A stretch of DNA of 64,000 nt from Mucilaginibacter endophyticus (GTDB lineage: Bacteria > Bacteroidota > Bacteroidia > Sphingobacteriales > Sphingobacteriaceae): the NCBI RefSeq assembly GCF_003351025.1, contig NZ_QPCG01000001.1, positions 813,949-877,948 on the forward strand, written 5' to 3'. Positions 61,024 to 64,000 of this stretch are shown piece after piece (within the stretch, counting starts at the first letter, position 1; each line of letters begins with the position of its first letter). A program made the translations under genes and the position numbers. The notes under the pieces are model-generated. The model worked only from the letters and a program-made list of their open reading frames with translations, was not told the DNA's origin and did not search any database.

Positions 61024-62780
61024 AATTAATAAAAGTGTTCATAGCGGTTTTGCCTTTTGCCATCTTGATTATGGTGGCATGCAAAAAAGGCAGCAAGCCT
61101 GCGCCCGATCCAGCTCCGGTTGTTGTTGATCAGGGTAATGGCGGGGCGACTGGCCCTATCACAGCGCCAACCGATCCTTCGGTATCGGCAACACAAGGTT
61201 TTTTCCTTGATGATTGGCAGGGTAAAACCTTCACTAAACCGGCTACTGTTGATGCCGCAAAGCCAACAATCAGTACCTCAATAACTGTTACTGCCGATTT
61301 TAGCCAGGTGGTTTCAAAAGTGTCTAAATACCTGTTCGGCAATAATATCAACCCTTTTACGGGGCAGTATACCGATGCCAGCACGGTAACCAATATCACC
61401 AACCTTTCGCCAAATATTATCCGCGCACCGGGAGGAAGTATCTCAGATATCTATTTCTGGGATTTACCTGCTTCCGCTAAACCTGCCGATGTGCCAGATC
61501 ATCCTTTGAAAGCGGATGGTTCGGTTGATAGCGGAACAGGTTATTGGAGTGGTAATGTGAATGATGGCTGGTCGTTGAGTTTAAGCAATTATTACAATCT
61601 GCTTCAAAAAACAAATACTACCGGTATTATCACGGTAAATTATGCCTATGCAAGGTATGGTACCAGCGATGATCCTGTTGCTACCGCGGCGCATCTTGCC
61701 GCGCAGTGGGTGCGTTATGATAAGGGTAAAACAAAATATTGGGAGGTTGGCAATGAGTGTTATGGCAATTGGGAAGCCTGTTACCGCATTGATGTAAGCA
61801 AAAACAAGGATGGGCAACCGGCGATTATTACCGGCGATTTGTACGGGAAACATTTTAAAGTTTTTGCCGACTCGATGCGTAAAGCTGCCGCTGATATTGG
61901 TACAGCCATAAAAATTGGCGCTGTGCTGCATGAAAGTGCCGATAATTCAAATCACACCATTGTAGCTAACTGGAACCCCGGTGTGTTGGGGCAGATAGGA
62001 GACAAGGCCGACTTTTTTATAGTGCATAACTATTACACCAACTATAATGAAAACTCAAACGCCTTAACTATACTTAACACCGCGCCGGCATCATCAAAAA
62101 CAATGATGGATTATGTTAAGGGAGCGATACAAACCGCTGGGATACCACAGAAACCTATCTCACTTACCGAATGGAATATATTTTCGTCGGGTTCAAAGCA
62201 GCAGATTTCCAACATTGCAGGTGTACATGCTGTAATGGTTTTAGGCGAAATTATTAAAGACCAGTACGGGCAGGCCAGCAGATGGGACTTGGCAAACGGT
62301 TGGAGCACCACGCCTGCTGGTGACGATCATGGTCTGTTTAGCTATGGGCAGCCCGATGCGCCGGATTTTACGCCACGCCCTGCGTTTTATTATATGTACT
62401 ATTTCCAGAAGTTCTTCGGTGATAGAATGATCAGTTCGTCGGTAAGCGGAAGCTCGGATATTGTGAGCTATGCCTCATCATTTAATTCGGGCGAAGCGGG
62501 TGTGGTGTTGGTTAATAAAAGCACAACCGATCAGGTGGTGAATATCAGCTTTAACAACTATTATACAGGCAGTAATTACTATTACTACACCCTAAAAGGA
62601 GGTACAGATAACGGCGAGTTTTCGACTAAGGTATTGGTGAATGATAATGGCCCAGCCATTGCGTATGGAGGCCCTTCAAATTATAAAACCATCGCCGCAA
62701 GCTCAACTGCTACCAGTGGTGGTATCAAAGTAAATGTGCCGGCAAGGGGAGTGGTGTTCTTGGTAGCCGATAAGAAATAA
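61020..62780 (+). CDS. Lipoprotein glycoside hydrolase, clan GH-A, GH51-like
   Basis: 586 residues. The lipoprotein signal ends IMVACKKG with Cys21. A disordered Pro/Thr linker (22-60) leads to a TIM-barrel-type domain (about 95-440). Key motifs are RAPGGSISDIYFWD (135-148), WEVGNECYG with the probable acid/base Glu246 and ISLTEWNIF with the probable nucleophile Glu384. These are close to GH51 alpha-L-arabinofuranosidase motifs. A beta-sandwich (about 450-586) closes the chain. In the locus it may remove side groups or cut the backbone. Exact activity is not readable. Confidence 0.78.
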   Translation: MKLIKVFIAVLPFAILIMVACKKGSKPAPDPAPVVVDQGNGGATGPITAPTDPSVSATQGFFLDDWQGKTFTKPATVDAAKPTISTSITVTADFSQVVSKVSKYLFGNNINPFTGQYTDASTVTNITNLSPNIIRAPGGSISDIYFWDLPASAKPADVPDHPLKADGSVDSGTGYWSGNVNDGWSLSLSNYYNLLQKTNTTGIITVNYAYARYGTSDDPVATAAHLAAQWVRYDKGKTKYWEVGNECYGNWEACYRIDVSKNKDGQPAIITGDLYGKHFKVFADSMRKAAADIGTAIKIGAVLHESADNSNHTIVANWNPGVLGQIGDKADFFIVHNYYTNYNENSNALTILNTAPASSKTMMDYVKGAIQTAGIPQKPISLTEWNIFSSGSKQQISNIAGVHAVMVLGEIIKDQYGQASRWDLANGWSTTPAGDDHGLFSYGQPDAPDFTPRPAFYYMYYFQKFFGDRMISSSVSGSSDIVSYASSFNSGEAGVVLVNKSTTDQVVNISFNNYYTGSNYYYYTLKGGTDNGEFSTKVLVNDNGPAIAYGGPSNYKTIAASSTATSGGIKVNVPARGVVFLVADKK

Positions 62781-62849
62781 TGCGGGCAGAAGTTTAGCCG
62801 GAAAGCTTTAATTTCAAATGCTGAATCATAAGCATCAATAAGAAGATAA

Positions 62850-63980
62850 GTGCCAAAGAATAGTTTTTTTAAAGGAATAATTATTTTATGCATGTTGGTT
62901 AGTAGTTCAACTGTCAATGCGCAACTATTTGAACCTGCTGATAAAAAAGCTACTGCCGAAACCCGGCAGCTTTTCTATAGTATGCAGCGTTTGCTGAATG
63001 TTGGTATAATATTTGGACATCACGATGATTTAGCTTATGGGGTTGGCTGGCGCGATGAGCCTGGACGCTCAGATGTGAAAAGCGTTACCGGGGCATACCC
63101 GGCCATGTATGGCTGGGACCTGGCCCGGATTGAGCATGATAGTATTCATGATATCAACGGTATTGCTTTTAAACAACAAAAACAGTTTGTAAAAGATGTT
63201 TACACGCGCGGAGGGATCAATACTTTTTGTTGGCACATGGATAACCCTGCCAATGGTAAAACGGCCTGGGATACAACGCAGCATACGGTTAAAGATTTGA
63301 TTCCGGGTGGTACCTTTAATAGTGCTTACGTTGCCTATCTGGATCGGGCTGCAAATTATTTAGCAGATATGAAAGGGGCGGAAGGCGAAGCAATCCCTAT
63401 ATTGTTCCGCCCTTTTCATGAGCTTACAGGCAATTGGTTTTGGTGGTGTAAAAACACCAGTACGCCCGAGGAGTTTAAAACGCTGTGGCGCTTTACTATC
63501 GATTATTTGCGGGATAAAAAGAAACTGCATAACCTGCTCATTGTATATTCGGCGGCCGATTTTGAATCGGAAGATGAATTTCTGGAACGCTACCCGGGCG
63601 ATGCATATGCCGATTTTATAGGATTCGATAATTATTGTACGCAAAGCGTTGAAGGTTATCAAGCTAAATTGGATAAACGCCTGGGTATTGTTGATGCCAT
63701 CGCCGCGAAGCACCGTAAAATATCATGCCTGCCAGAAACCGGCTATGAAGGTATACCCATTGCTAACTGGTGGACAGATGTGTTACTGAAAACCCTTGCT
63801 AAACATAAAGTTTCATATGTAATGGCCTGGCGCAACGGAAATGATCATCATTACTATGTGCCCTATCCCGGTCAAACCAGTGCCGATGATTTTATAAAGT
63901 TTTATAAAAGTACGCAAACCATTTTTCAAAACAGGATAACGCCGCTAAGTATTTATGGTAAACCTAACTGGAAACAGTAG
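62850..63980 (+). CDS. GH26 endo-beta-1,4-mannanase
   Basis: 376 residues if translation starts at the GTG at 62850; no in-frame ATG gives a full signal peptide. The signal peptide covers about 1-24 (ending VNA). GH26 marks are GIIFGHHDDLAYG, the acid/base Glu191 in FRPFHELTGNWFWW and the nucleophile Glu296 in CLPETGYEG. There is no lipobox, so it is periplasmic or released. It produces mannobiose or short mannan oligosaccharides, matching the uptake and phosphorolysis genes upstream. The gene starts 69 bp after the GH51-like gene. The locus may continue beyond the window. Confidence 0.94.
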   Translation: MPKNSFFKGIIILCMLVSSSTVNAQLFEPADKKATAETRQLFYSMQRLLNVGIIFGHHDDLAYGVGWRDEPGRSDVKSVTGAYPAMYGWDLARIEHDSIHDINGIAFKQQKQFVKDVYTRGGINTFCWHMDNPANGKTAWDTTQHTVKDLIPGGTFNSAYVAYLDRAANYLADMKGAEGEAIPILFRPFHELTGNWFWWCKNTSTPEEFKTLWRFTIDYLRDKKKLHNLLIVYSAADFESEDEFLERYPGDAYADFIGFDNYCTQSVEGYQAKLDKRLGIVDAIAAKHRKISCLPETGYEGIPIANWWTDVLLKTLAKHKVSYVMAWRNGNDHHYYVPYPGQTSADDFIKFYKSTQTIFQNRITPLSIYGKPNWKQ

Positions 63981-63998
63981 TTCATAGTTCATGGATGA
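63978..63998. repeat. Heptameric TTCATAGTTCATGG repeat at the right edge
   Basis: GTTCATAGTTCATGGATGAT, the same CATAGTT/CATGGTT vocabulary as at 1267-1345 and 32540-32660, directly after the mannanase stop codon. The block is cut by the window end. Confidence 0.6.
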
Positions 63999-64000
63999 TA

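Overview
The window looks like a chromosomal segment of a Bacteroidota bacterium of the Sphingobacteriaceae type (Mucilaginibacter or Pedobacter-like). This rests on SusC/SusD proteins, a hybrid two-component regulator with beta-propeller sensor, a class II-type TonB/ExbBD cluster with an HU/SPOR protein, a TAnnTTTG-type promoter, and AT-rich intergenic regions full of small inverted and heptameric repeats. The species is an inference. I saw no rRNA, tRNA, CRISPR array, transposase or prophage.

Layout. 0.06-6.8 kb: small housekeeping and stress genes (OsmC, a YqjM-like old yellow enzyme, a GNAT acetyltransferase), then a minus-strand group of a secreted class II cyclic-nucleotide phosphodiesterase with two tandem secreted esterases. 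6.8-13.9 kb: a 55-residue zinc-ribbon protein, an AI-2E-type permease, a tiny DUF6496-like protein, a Gfo/Idh dehydrogenase - M48 peptidase - secreted protein operon, a repeat-filled gap and a YghZ-like aldo/keto reductase. 14.1-23.8 kb (minus strand): a long cluster of a secreted 1030-residue TPR protein, a plug-less TonB-receptor-like barrel, an HU/SPOR membrane protein, ExbB, ExbD, a TonB-like protein and FolC. 24.1-43.4 kb: mixed genes, including a DUF922 putative protease, a GbsR/MarR regulator behind a heptamer array, two orphan receiver domains with two more zinc-ribbon proteins between them, a GntP permease with a secreted hydrolase, an Omp85-type barrel, a Bcr/CflA exporter, a flotillin-like SPFH protein, a small sigma/anti-sigma pair, an acyltransferase and an MlaEFD lipid transporter.

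43.9-64.0 kb is a polysaccharide utilisation locus that can be read as a nearly complete beta-mannan pathway. A hybrid two-component system senses the glycan. SusC/SusD with a TIG-domain lipoprotein and a small CBM-like protein bind and import it. A secreted GH26 mannanase and a GH51-like lipoprotein cut it. A sodium:sugar symporter brings mannobiose into the cytoplasm. Cellobiose 2-epimerase turns mannobiose into mannosyl-glucose, and GH130 mannosylglucose phosphorylase splits that to mannose 1-phosphate and glucose. A second, AraC-type regulator sits inside the locus, which may continue past the right edge.

The most unusual items are: (1) the TPR/barrel/HU-SPOR/ExbBD/TonB cluster, which resembles a Tol-like envelope machine in its parts; (2) a family of three small proteins with a fixed CxxC-x27-CxxC pattern; (3) several intergenic repeat families with a strict 7-nt period, one ending a few bases upstream of a promoter; and (4) a flotillin-like protein with tandem N-terminal repeats.
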